From Papilionanthe hookeriana x Papilionanthe teres (lineage: Eukaryota; Streptophyta; Magnoliopsida; Asparagales; Orchidaceae), in assembly GCA_022702705.1 (NCBI GenBank), contig CM040432.1:47704540-47768539 (forward strand): a stretch of DNA of 64,000 nt, read 5' to 3'. The translations under genes were made by a program, and so were the position numbers. The notes beneath the pieces are model-generated. The model saw nothing but the letters and a program-made list of their open reading frames with translations. It searched no databases and was not told the origin of the DNA. This document shows positions 33,445-44,819 of the stretch, one piece after another. The number at the start of each line of letters is the position of its first letter. Position 1 is the first letter of the stretch.

Positions 33445-35102
33445 ATGTCGAACGCGGCGGTTGGTCCCGAACTTTAAGAATGGCGTAAGCCTCGCACTCG
33501 ATGAAAAGAGGGTGAAAGATGGAGCGATAATCGAGATCGACTCGGATTTCGCACCAGCGAGCCTACAAGTACGAGGAAAGTGACCGGGTCCCGCTGACCG
33601 AGAAGAACCGCCCTGGCGGACAAGTGATGAGAGTGGGTGGCCCAAGCCACCAATCCAACAACAAGAAAAGAAAAGCAAACACCGAAGAAGATAAGAAAAT
33701 GAAGTCCGTAGTCGCTACGGCGGAGGGCGAGCTTGTCGCCGCCACGCCCACAGAGATTCAAGAAGTGCGGAGAGCTACTCTCACAGCCACGCAACGAAGA
33801 AATAAGAATCGCCGCATCCGTAAGATGTTAACAAAACTAGCCGCGGACCAGCGCGACGAGATAATTGCTAATGCCGACACACACATTTCAAGGACACCGG
33901 CTCACCGAGAACTCCGAAGAAAGGAGGCCACCTCCTACAATAATAGAAAGAACTAGTGGAAATCTCCGAAGATCGAAGAAAGAAGGCTACCACGCCACCG
34001 GATAGAACCACCAATAATGCATGACCTTGTTGCAGAAGCAACCCCGGGGATGTCCCGACGTGCATCATCCCCGAGGAGCCGAGGTATGCGGTGGGAACGT
34101 GAAGGGATTGAACCATATATCCCACAATATGTCACAAGGCCTCGCCATCCGCAGATCATTCCGGAATACGAGCCGGAGAGAATGCGTAATGTTGAAAAGA
34201 AAACTTTCGAATACTTCGAGAGAATTAAAGGAAGAAGAATCAACATACTAGAAGGCCTCGAGCTACACACCGACGTATTCTCGAATATGAACAACAAGAA
34301 ATCGTGGATTGTATCCGAGATTCGAAGAGAATGGGCCGAGCAGCCGCCCGAGGGAAAACACATACTCGGAACCCCGGAGATGGATGCCGTGGAAAGGAAG
34401 AATCACAATACAATGCGGATGCTCGCTACAACTTTGCTCGAAGACGAAAGGGAAGCCCACCGGGGATACTCCGTCATGGGCAAGTGGATCCGATGCCATT
34501 AGTTATCAAGAGAATGGTAAAAAGATTGATAACATGGAGGGTACCGCAGCAGATTGCATACCCAATAGTCGCATTATCAACATCTACAAACAAGGTGACC
34601 GCATACCCCCACATGTTGATCACCACGACTTCGTCGACCTTCTCGCACGCCTCTTTCTTGAATGAGTGTAACATCATGTTCGGATCCGACCTCCGGATAG
34701 CAGGCCCGGGTGAGTTCCGAGGGCCGCGAAAGATACCTTTACCGGTGGGTTCCGTCATGATACCGCAGGGCAACGGAGCAGCATTTCGCTAAGCATTGCA
34801 TACCAGGAGTGCCGATGGAGCGGATCTCGGCTACCTTCGTGAGAATGGACGACAAGAAAATACCTTACCAATTCCAACCGTACCCGGAGCCGGGGAACCT
34901 CCGCCTTACGAGCCGCGAGTTACATGGGAGATATCACACCTCCAACGTACATCCAATCAGCATCCTTGCCAAGGATGGCTTGGAAGGTGATGTTATTAAC
35001 CATATACCCCACTATTCAGACATGGATTTTTTGACAAATGCTTCTTTTGATGGACCAACAAAGATCATACATAGTCCGCTTTGAGTCTACATGGATTGTA
35101 TG
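33445..35102 (+). CDS. AlkB-domain (ALKBH9/10-like) ORF of Tat-1, frame-broken
   Basis: About 550 codons in several frames. The N-terminal third is basic and disordered (SNNKKRKANTEEDKKMKS; RRNKNRRIRKMLTKLA; an arginine/proline segment to about 34,160). The rest resembles plant ALKBH9/ALKBH10 2-oxoglutarate/Fe(II) RNA demethylases: INILEGLELHTDVFSN (34,236-34,283), MPLVIKRMVKRLITWRV (34,492-34,545), INIYKQGD, then the iron-binding H-V-D at 34,612-34,620. Next come FGSDLRI and GPGEFRGP (about 34,679-34,730), KIPLPVGSVM, QGNGA, the distal His (34,794-34,796) and the 2OG-binding arginines in ERISATFVRM (34,821 and 34,842). The catalytic H, D, H, R set is present, but spread over three frames by small indels. 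It sits after integrase behind a splice-acceptor-like site. Function as RNA demethylase is inference. Confidence 0.82.
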
Positions 35103-35395
35103 AAATGTATTAAAGATCGAGTTGTATGATGTATTTTCAACATGATTGGAATGAAAGTGACCATGTCACGTTTTTGGCCTTCACCTCTTTTGTGCAAATT
35201 GATTGGGAAACGCCATTAAAGTTAAATGAACTTCGAACAAAGAACATAAAAGAAATAAAGAAAGAAGAATAAAAGAAAACTTTCCTAAAAAAAAAATCTT
35301 AAAAAATGACAAACACCAAATTCACATGAACATTAAATAAACGATAAAATAAAATTTGAACCATTAAAAGATAAACGAAATCAACACAAATCTCA
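35103..35395 (+). other. Start of Tat-1 3' UTR
   Basis: AT-rich, with A-rich runs (35,280-35,320). No gene seen. Confidence 0.5.
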
Positions 35396-35812
35396 AATTC
35401 CATCCTTCCAAATTTCAAATCAAATTTCACATTCAATCTTTCCAAATTCCGAATCAAATTTCAAATTCAATCTTTCCAAATTCCAAATCCACTCTCGATC
35501 AAATTTCAAATTTGATCTTCCCAAATCTCAAATCAAATTCTCAATCAAATTCCAAATCCACTCTCGATCAAATTTCAAATTTGATCTTCCCAAATCTCAA
35601 ATCAAATTCTCAACCGAATTCCAAATCCAATCTCGATCAAATTTCAAATTTGATCTTCCAAATTTCAAATCAAATCTTAAATCAAATTTCGATCGAGTTC
35701 AAACTCATCCTTCCAAATCTCAAATTCAATCTTTCCAGGCTTCAAGTCTCAATCAAATTCAAATTCAATTTCTTCCGCATCTCGAATCAAATATCAATCA
35801 CATCAAATTCAA
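35396..35812 (+). repeat. Short tandem repeats rich in CAAATTTCAAAT
   Basis: Degenerate repeats of tcaaatttcaaatt-type words. The clearest unit is about 63 bp, repeated about 2.5 times near 35,500-35,660 (landmark ctctcgatcaaatttc). The apparent long open frame 35,512-36,150 is low-complexity and a product of the repeats. Confidence 0.75.
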
Positions 35813-36950
35813 ACTTTTGGGTCGAGGATTTTACATCCAAGACTCGCACCGCTTTAGGATTCTTCCCTATTGCACTCGAAATACATCAAATTCAAACTTT
35901 TGGGTCGAGGATTTTACATCCAAGACCGCACCGCTTTAGGATTCTTCCCTATTGCACCGAAATACATCAAATTCAAACTTTTGGGTCAAGGATTTTACAT
36001 CCGAGACCGCATCGCTTTAAGATTCTTTCCCTATTGCACCGAAGTACATCAAAATTCAAACTTTTGGGTCGAGGATTTTACATCCAAGACCGCACCGCTT
36101 CAGGATTCTTTTCCTATCAGCACCGAAATACATCAAAATTCAAACTTTAGGGTCGAGGATTTTACATCCAAGACCGCATCGCTTTAGGATTCTTTTCCTA
36201 TCGCACCGAAATACATCAAAATCAAACTTTTGGGTCGAGGATTTTACATCCAAGACCGCACCGCTTTAGGATTCTTCCCTATTGCACCGAAATACATCAA
36301 ATTCAAACTTTTGGGTCGAGGATTTTACATCCAAGACTCGCACCGCTTAGGATTCTTCCCTATCGCACCGAAATACATCAAATTCAAACTTTTGGGTCGA
36401 GGATTTCACATCCAAGACCGCACCGCTTTAGGATTCTTTCCTATCAGCACCGAAGTACATCAAAATTCAAATTTTTGGGTCGAGGATTTTACATCCAAGA
36501 TCGCACCGCTTTAGGATTCTTTTCCTATCGCACCGAAATACATCATAATTCGAACTTTTGGGTCGAGGATTTTACATCCAAGACCGCATCGCTTTAGAAT
36601 TCTTTTCCTATTGCACCGAAGTACATCAAATTCAAACTTTTGGGTCGAGGATTTTACATCCAAGACCGCACCGCTTTAGGATTCTTTTCCTATCAGCACC
36701 GAAGTACATCAAATTCAAACTTTTGGGTCGAGGATTTTACATCCAAGACCGCACTCGCTTTAGGATTCTTTTCCTATTGCACCGAAATACATCAAAATTC
36801 AAACTTTTGGGTCGAGGATTTACATCCGAGATCGCATCGCTTTAGGATTCTTTCCTATTGCGATGAAATACATCAAAATCAAACTTTTGAGGTTAAGGAT
36901 TTTACATCCAACACCGCATTGCTCCGAGATCTCTCCTCATCGCAATGATT
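35813..36950 (+). repeat. 82-bp tandem repeat array, 14 units (Tat-1)
   Basis: Fourteen units of 81-84 bp, each starting near cttttgggtcgagg and containing ttttacatccaagac and tttaggattc. Unit 3 has gggtcaagg, unit 8 ggatttcacatcc, unit 10 cgaactttt, unit 13 a shortened ggatttacatccgag, and unit 14 is diverged. The same variants occur in the same order in unit 2. Unit length is not a constant multiple of three, so the open frames through it are accidental. Tandem repeats in this region are common in Tat elements. Confidence 0.92.
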
Positions 36951-37633
36951 CAATCTGATCAATTCAATTTTCTTTCGAGGTTAAAGATGTTACATCTAAA
37001 ACCTCAAAATTCCAATTTTCATATCAAATCAAATCCTTCAAATTAATTTTGACAAACTTCAATCTAAATTGAAACTCCAAACTAAAATTTAAACTCACAC
37101 ATCAAAACATAAATTGAAACAAAATAAAATCTAAATCGAAATTCCCCGCATCATGTGATTTGGGATTCACCTCCTTTTCCTTGCGAGAGTTCAAGAATCT
37201 CCGGTTCCGTGAGATATACTCGACACTCCCCAGCAGAAACTCTTCTACTTCGTCCTAAGTTCGTCACTTGGACATCCGTGTTGGTTTTGTTGATCGCTTC
37301 GGTCAACACCAATACGCGCGGTGTGCTCCGTCAGCTCACCACACCTATCGGGGTCCATTTGTCGACCTCATTTTCGATGAGGTCTTCTCTTCTTCTCTTT
37401 AGTACTTAGGATCTAGCCTTAGGCTTTTCCTTCGATCGTCTTAGAGGACTAGAATCGGGACCCACCTTTTAGAAATTCAAACCACTTCTAAACTCCCCGC
37501 AAACTCCACAAACTCGACTATAGACCCCTAATCACCTAGAGGGTCGAAATCAAATGTGGAAGTTTAAAGGATGAGTTCCTATGTGACTCTTTGGCCTTAG
37601 GACCGCCCCGGCGGCCCGGTCCAGTGAAGGGGC
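36951..37633 (+). other. Tat-1 3' UTR to LTR boundary
   Basis: AT-rich, then mixed sequence. No gene. It ends at a short purine run (gtgaagggg, 37,625-37,632) that may be the polypurine tract. Confidence 0.45.
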
Positions 37634-39740
37634 TGACTTACACATACACTTACATACACACTACACTTACACACTACATTTCCACACACTTCCTAAAACC
37701 ACACCCAAACCCAACTTAACCTCCTGACTCATGTAGGTGATTCACATGGATGGTCCTTAACCCCTAAGCTCTCGCTAAGAGGGTTAGGAACAACATAATG
37801 AATGCCTCAAATGAGTCCTTTCATGGCTCATATGGGCTTGAAATGGCTTCATGGCTCAACCAAAATGATTTCTTTCCACCTAGATTCACCCAATCTTCAA
37901 TTTCCCAAATTTTCAATTTTTGACCCCTGGACCCTACACCTACTAAACCTACCCAAAACCTTCGGATTACTCCAAATTTTCGCAAAATTTCCAAATTACC
38001 CAAAATTTTCCAAAATCAATCCCAAACATCTCCACATCACTCAAATTGATCATCCATACCCAAAAATACCAAAGATTCCAAAATACCTCCCAATACCCTC
38101 CAAATACCCAAAATACCCTTCTCGGCCTAAAAATCCAAAAATTCAGAAAATTCCCAGAAAATTCCAGAAAATCCCAAATATTCCCAATTTCATTTTGTCC
38201 AACTACACCATGGGCCAATTTTGTCAATTTACCCCACTTTTGTCAAAACCCCCAATTCGACCCATTTTAACCCAAAGTGAACCCAATGTCAAACCAAACC
38301 TACCCAATTGACCCCAATTTTGGTCCAATTCACTTCTAAAATTCAATTCAACATCCCCAATACCAATCTAGACCAAATCCAAGTCCAATTTGGCTGACAT
38401 TTGGATCCAATTCCACTTTTGGCCTTAAAGCCCAATTTGGACCCATGACCCAAACCTAACTCAAACTCACCCAATTCAACTCCAATTAACCCCAAACCTT
38501 TTCTAAATCCTCCTTAACATCCCCACAAACAAAACCCTAGCATGATTTGCCCAAAATTTGAACCCAAACCCCACTCAAACTCAACCCAAAGCTAAAAGGC
38601 CCATTTTCGACCTAAACCCAAACCTAACCCAAATGAACACAAACCCCAAAATCAAAACCCAACCAAAGTCAAAACTCCTTTGAAACACTCCCATAAACAT
38701 TTCTCAACATTAATTTTACATCAATTTCAACCCTAGCTCAACATTGGCCCAACTTGGCCCACTTGGACCTATATTGGCCCATTCACCAAAAGAATTCAAA
38801 TCCAACCCAATTCAAGCCCAAACTACCCCAAATTTGCTTCAAGTCACTCATGACACATCCATGAGCTAAACCCAACAATTATTTGGCCCAACCTCTTTAC
38901 AAAATTTCATCCCAAAATCCATTTTAAAATTCAAAAGCCCACTTTCCTAATCCATCTTAAAAGCCCATCTAAAACCCTTTCAAAAAGCCCAAAATTCTTC
39001 CAAAGCCCATATGACATTTCCCCTCATCATACTTTCAATTAAAATCATCCCTAAGTCCTAAATTCATCATCAAATAATTCCAAATCAAGCCTCATGCCAA
39101 ATCACCCCTAAATACCAAAATTTTCCTTAAATCCATTTCCATGAAATCGACTTCACTTTTCCCAAGCCAAATGGAGCCATGGAGCCATGCACAAGCCATA
39201 TGCAAGCCATGAGAGCCTCTTTACATGTCACCATGCCATTTCTGGGCAAAAGGAGGAGGCTCTTTCCTTAATTCCTAAAGGTGATTAACCACTTCCATGA
39301 CTCCACTAAACCATGCTTAAGCCTAATTGTACTTGGATCGTGACTTGACCCCACTAATCAAGCTGATCCAAATCACTTTCTCCTCAGCCTAAACCAGGCC
39401 TCGGGTGGTGCACCTAGCCCAAATGGGTGGGTTGACCCATTTAGGTCCAAATCTAGCCATGCCCCATTCCACTTTGGATCAAAGCCTTAACACATGTCCA
39501 TGGCCAATCGATTGCACAAACCTCCAGCCCCCGACCCACCCGACCTCGAGGGTGACCCATGCTCGGCCGGCCGGCCACTGTGCCGCCGTAAAACACCATG
39601 GCCGAGAGCTCACATGTGAGCCAACATTGAAATTCTCACTTGCCGAGCCGCCCCATCCCCGTGGCTACCATGGCCGATCTTCTCCTCACTGCGAGCAGCT
39701 CGATCCCAAGCCCTAACTCCCCCGGGAGGCCCCCCGCCCA

Positions 39741-39752
39741 CTCTATTTAAAC
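39741..39752 (+). promoter_or_regulatory. TATA box of the Tat LTR
   Basis: CTCTATTTAAAC is conserved in the next LTR copy (61,575-61,585) and followed by the pyrimidine/purine-rich sequence expected near a start site. Transcription would begin near 39,775. Much of the LTR would then be transcribed R/U5. Confidence 0.5.
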
Positions 39753-40173
39753 TCCACCCCTCTCGGCCATGAGAGGGAGAGAAGCACAAACCTTGCCAAA
39801 ACTCCGCCAAAATTGTTCCGCACCCTCCTCCATCCTTAGAGCATTTGATCCCCAAGGAAATCCCCCGCCATTTCTCCTCCGTAAGCTCAATTTCGTAGTC
39901 GAAATTCCACCCAAAACCGGGACATTTCTCCACAATGAGCCAATTCCCAAATCGATCGGCTCTACACCTTCACTCGTACCAAGGGAAGGTGTCCACCATC
40001 AAAAGCCCCATCTCCGAGCCACCCAGCTTGCTCCAGACCTCCAAGCTTTGTGATCGGGCTTGGTCGAAATCATATCCGGACAATTCCCCGTACCGTGAGA
40101 CTTCATCCGGAGCTTGCTGGAACCCAATCGAAGGTGCAACAACTCTCAGATTGAAGCCACACTTCTCTGAGCC

Positions 40174-40183
40174 AAGGTATGAG
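40174..40183 (+). promoter_or_regulatory. Possible 5' splice donor in the LTR transcript
   Basis: AAG/GTATGAG matches a plant donor consensus about 400 bp after the presumed start site and is conserved at 62,009-62,018. It could pair with acceptors before the upstream ORF or the AlkB ORF. This rests on consensus only. Confidence 0.3.
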
Positions 40184-40329
40184 CTATCTCTTCATCCCGA
40201 GCTTCTGGAGATTCTCCATTTCAAATGCCTTAGTTTCAATGCATGTTAGCCATATAGACGTGTTCGTCTCTTCAAGACGAATCCATAGAGTATAAGAACA
40301 TGAAAATCCATCGAGAATCGAGCGAGATC

Positions 40330-40555
40330 TTAGGGATTTAGCGCGGACGGCTCTCGGCGAGAACACTCGGGGACGATGAACGGATGCCATCCATTCAATA
40401 CACGCGCGGATGGACGGCTCGGATGGCGTCGGACCAAGAGACGGTACGAGAACCGCGGGGCCCGGCCGCCGACTCGAGTGGCGGCGTCGAATGGGAGCGC
40501 GCCGCGCGGTCTTTCGGAGTCGCCGAGGATGCGCCGGCGCCGCGTGGATAAATAG
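40330..40555 (+). other. GC-rich block in the Tat LTR
   Basis: A strongly GC-rich island (e.g. ccgcggggcccggccgccg, near 40,455) in otherwise AT-rich DNA, conserved at about 62,190-62,395. Open frames occur on both strands because GC-rich DNA lacks stops. No domain recognised. Confidence 0.6.
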
Positions 40556-42339
40556 AAAAATAGGGTATTTTCTCGATTTATTTAATTCCCTAAACTTCAA
40601 AAATTCATATCTCCGTGTAGAAAAATTAGAAAAATAAAATAAAAATACCCTCTTGCTCAGTGAAGAGAGGAGAATAATGTGGAAAAGAAATCACTTAATT
40701 TCATTAAATATTTTATTTTTTATAATTTATTTACTCTCTCGCATTGTTTTAATTCTCCATTCATGCATACAATTCACCATGGCATGAGACCATATGGCTT
40801 TTGAAGCCTCCGAATTTGGGAACATTCCCTGAATTTTCCAAAGTCGTAGGCCATCCCTATGAAGAGTTCTTCGATTTTTCAAGTTCGAGTCACTGTTTTG
40901 AGTATTTTAATTCCAGTAAATAGCATGTTGTGAAATAAATTCTAGGAAAATTTGGTGATGTTCCTTATGACCGGAGAACCCTAGGAAAAATAGATTTTGG
41001 CTTAGTTCATTCAAAACAACCCTAATCGGCTTAAACACCCAAAATAGGTCTTTAATTAATTAGAGTTAACCAGGCATCAAATTGACTTGAAATCAATTCT
41101 CCACAGACCTTTAGGATCAAAGGAATCCACCATAAAAGTTTGAGGTCAATTGGACTTGGGTAGCCCCACTAATTGGGTTGATTAAGCCACTTAGCCATTT
41201 TAAACTTTAAAAATTCATAACTTTTAAAATACTTTTCAAAAATTCACCAAATTGGTTTTGAAGCCTCTCTGATATCAGGGGAACCTAAGAAAATTAAAAT
41301 TTCAATTTTCTAAAAAAGTTGATTTTTAATAATATTTTAATATTTTTAATAATTAAAAAATAATAAAAATCACAAAAATAATAAAATGCACCAAAATGTC
41401 ACATTTTGAATTTTAATCACTTAGGAACAAATCCCATATTTTTCCTAGGTTTATTTAGTGAGATATTAAATTTTAAAAGCTTTAAGGTAATTTTAAAATT
41501 AAAAAAAATGTATTTTCTAGCATTTTCACCAAAATAATTATAATAAATCACAGTAAAAATCAGAAAATTGCAAAATTTGTCTCTCTGGTTTCCTTGATAT
41601 CAGAGAGATTTTTAAAAAATATAAAATCCATTTTTCAACATTTATTTTATTTTTAAATTAATTAACACTCCAAAACTTAAAATAATTATAATAAAAATAA
41701 TATAATTCAAAAAATCACCAAAATTGGTCCAAGTGCTTCTCTGGTCATTAGGAATGTCCCCTAATTTTCTTATGGACAGAAACTTTCCTTTGGTCATGTT
41801 ATCAAATTTTCCTTGGAAATCTCTATTTTCTAGCAAAAATAATTATATAAATAAATTAAATACAGTAAAAATCACATTTTCTCCTCTCATGTCTTTATCG
41901 ACATATGAGTGAAGTCACATAAAAATTTCAAGTTCATTTGAGTTCAATTTAGTGAGTTATGAAATTATTAAGCTTAAGGGGTAAAATGGTAATTAAACTT
42001 TTAACCCTTAATTAAAACTTTAGGTTTAATAAAAAATCAACAAGTAAAATATTTGATCTTAATCTGATTTGGATGATTGAAATTTAAATAATTAAAGGGT
42101 AGAAACCCATTAAACAATTTTAAAATGATTAAACTTTAATTAAATAATAGATTAAATTTGGAAGAAAAATAAATCGAATTATTAAAATAAGAGATATTTA
42201 TTAGGAAAAGATTTATTCTTTAATTTAAAAATCCCTAAACTAATTATATCATTAATACTTAACTCTTAATTAAAATGATAACTCAAATTTAAAATATTAA
42301 AAGACTTAATTAAATTATTAAACTCTTTTAAAATTTCAA

Positions 42340-42720
42340 TTAAAATTAAAAATAAAGTAAATTAAAATTAAATTAAAATTAAATTAAATTAAACTAAATT
42401 AAAGTTAAATTAAAATTAAATTAAATTAAAATTAAATTAAATTAAATTAAATTAAATAATTAAATTAAATTAAAATTAAATTAAATAATAAAACAAAATT
42501 AAATAATTAAATTAAATTAAATTAAAAATTAAAAATTAAATTAAATTAAATTAAATTAAATTAAATTAAATTAAATTAAATTAAATTAAATTAAATTAAA
42601 TTAAATTAAATCAAATTAAATTAAAATTAAATCAAATTAATTAAACATCAAATCAAATTAAATTAAATTAAATTAAATTAAATTAAAACTCAATTAAATT
42701 AAATTAAATTGAATTAAATA
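42340..42720. repeat. (AAATT)n microsatellite
   Basis: A nearly pure run of aaattaaattaaatt with occasional changes, within the LTR. Confidence 0.95.
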
Positions 42721-43269
42721 TAACATCACCTAAAACAAGAAAGAAACTAAATATAAAGCAACTTGAACACTATTCCAAATTTAAACTCTTTAACTTAAAC
42801 CAAATCATTTCAATACTAATTTACCCTCGAAAGCTTTAGTTATCGAACTCCTAAATAAAACATTAAATGAAGTGTTACTTCACTCATGAGATATTCAAAT
42901 GTCCTAGTTCACTGAGCAAGTTAACTTGAAAACCTCGGACGATCGATTCATTTGTATAATTAAATTCATTTGGACTTAAAACAATCCTAGAAATTTTGAA
43001 AAGATGTTTAAGATTTGTCTTAAGCACTTCCTCGATATGATAGGATGTTCATAAGAACAATCGAATTTAATTATTCTTCGATGAAGAAAATCGTCCTCAA
43101 ACTAAAACACAAAGACCTAGACGTCATAGGAGATGACTAGCTATGTGATTAGGAATTTGTAGAAAACCATAACCTTTCCCTTAGCTTTACCTAGGAACTT
43201 GCTTAAATATTCTAATTATGTTTTAAGTGCAGCTTGGGATGACGAGAAGACCCTCCAGTGCACGCTTTT

Positions 43270-43350
43270 ATTTTATTGCAATTCACTTTCTGCAATTTAC
43301 TTTCTCGCAATTTACTTTCTGCAATTTACTTTATTGCAAATGCACTTTAC
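43270..43350. repeat. Short minisatellite (gcaatttactttct)
   Basis: About four to five copies of a 15-17 bp unit, gcaatttactttctc, inside the LTR. A single diverged match lies in the inverted LTR fragment near 830. Confidence 0.8.
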
Positions 43351-44819
43351 TTTTCTTGCATGATAAAACAATCGTTGCATGAAAACCCACACCTTTAGGA
43401 TAAGTCCCTAAAACTGAAACCAAAACTAAGTTAAAAGTCATCGCAAGATAAAATTCACCGCCACAACATTTCAAAATATAAAACAACTCAAAATTTAATC
43501 ACAAATAGAACACAAAACTACAATTGCAACTAAATTAAAACGTCCCGTTCGGATGATCGGAATACCTCTGATGATGTAACCTACGTGTTGCTAACGGGAT
43601 TTCCCACGGTCTAAATGAAAGTGTGGAACTCATTCAACTGAGTTTAGCAAATTCATCCGGACTAAGTGAATCCGATAAAAATAATGATGCCGAAGGATGG
43701 AACCGTGAGATCTTAACCTGTGTCGTTATAATCAACTTTAAGATTTGTTTTAATTAAAACGTAAAAAACACTTGGAAATTAAGATTTTCTCTAAACCAAA
43801 ACACTTTTCTCATCTCCCGATTTATGATTTCTAAAACTAAACCTCGCAACAATAAGGAGCTTGGAGCATGGTGGGCAAGACGGCCATCGTCGTCAAGAAA
43901 CTCGAACCTACTTCAAAAAAACCTTCTTAGAATTAAACAACAAAGCCATAGGACTTCGAGGTAGCTTGCCTAGTGCAACATAAATCCTCAACTCTTCGTT
44001 GAGCATTTGCATTGCAAATTAAGCCCTAACCGGTCTTAGGATTCCGAGGTAGTCGTCCGATACGACAATAAACCCTCACATCTTCTGATGCTATTTGTTT
44101 GATTTTATCATACAAATATAAGCCCTAATTAATTAAAATTGGCAAGATCAAAACATTTAAATAAGTATTAGGACTTTCCTAAACTCAAGCCAAACGATAG
44201 GATACTGGAAATTACCGAAGTTCACTTCGAATCGCTGATTTCTCCTACCTTTCTTCCTTTCGATTCACAAAACAAAATGTTCCAAGTTTGATCCATTCCC
44301 TATCGAAATTCCAAAATTCATTCTTTGAAAACCTTAAACTTTGAAATTCTCGAGAGCAGAATTATTGGTTATTATCGAGAGTTTTCTTAAGTGATTCCCG
44401 TCACTTAAGATGTAATTAACTATATGGGCTTGCCCTTATAGGGAATTTAAAGAACCTGAGTACTATAAACCCCGTTTAATACTTTCATATTAAGCTGTGG
44501 AATTTGTCGGCTTATAAAATTGGTTCGCAGCACCAAACGGATGTCACAAAACTTCTAGCTTATTTGATCGAGCCCCACCGTCATAGCGTGTGTCTATCCT
44601 TAGGGATAGATACATGGTTTATGGTGCGGTGCTCGTTTATATAAACTATTCTGGGATGTGAGATCGGTTCAATCTCAAATTTAAAATTATTTTCAAAATC
44701 AAATACTACTTTCTAAATTATATATATATTTAAATTAAATTTAAAATTTAAATTCGCCGACAACTTCTGTTAGGCGACCCCTTTTAAAAATACAACACAA
44801 CCTAAAAATAGTGCCGACA

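Larger units (their letters stand above)
23912..44819 (+). mobile_element. Tat-type Ty3/gypsy retrotransposon, unit 1 (Tat-1)
   Basis: About 20.9 kb: a truncated 5' LTR (378 bp left), PBS, an extra ORF, gag, protease, RT, RNase H, a second archaeal-type RNase H, integrase, an AlkB-domain ORF, tandem repeats, and a very long 3' LTR. The double RNase H and the extra ORFs place it in the Tat/Ogre/Retand lineage. The 5' LTR is cut at about 23,912 next to the minus-strand Athila remnant. A near-identical unit follows directly at an offset of about 21.8 kb, sharing the LTR that ends at 44,819. Confidence 0.88.
37634..44819 (+). repeat. Long LTR shared by Tat-1 (3') and Tat-2 (5')
   Basis: The end GTGCCGACA (44,811-44,819) is fixed by the match to the Tat-1 5' LTR. 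The start is only a candidate: TGACTTACAC directly after a purine run, giving about 7.2 kb. It holds C/A-rich sequence (37,650-39,100), a TATA box, a GC-rich block, AT-rich DNA, an (AAATT)n tract and a small minisatellite. The low-complexity open frame at 37,802-38,311 and those near 39.4-40.6 kb are not convincing genes. LTRs of several kb are known for Ogre-type elements. Confidence 0.6.

Noticed and set aside
35512..36948. Long open frames through the 82-bp array (GRGFYIQDRTALGFF-type repeats), and the same at 57,338-58,671
   Set aside because: Units vary between 81 and 84 bp, so frames change from unit to unit; the translation is a by-product of a stop-poor repeat.
35813..36950. CRISPR-like repeat array
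   Set aside because: Units are contiguous, with no unique spacers, and lie in a plant retroelement 3' UTR.
37802..38311. 169-codon open frame (and 59,637-60,104)
   Set aside because: Low-complexity P/K/N/I sequence from ccaaaatacc-type DNA in the LTR; no domain; the frame differs at its end between copies.
39405..40053. Open frames of about 100 codons near 39.4-40.0 kb on both strands
   Set aside because: Overlapping frames in LTR DNA around the TATA box; the frame is not conserved in the 61.2-61.7 kb copy.
40184..40637. Open frames on both strands in the GC-rich block (and 62,178-62,543)
   Set aside because: GC-rich DNA has few stops; both strands are open and neither translation has a recognisable domain.
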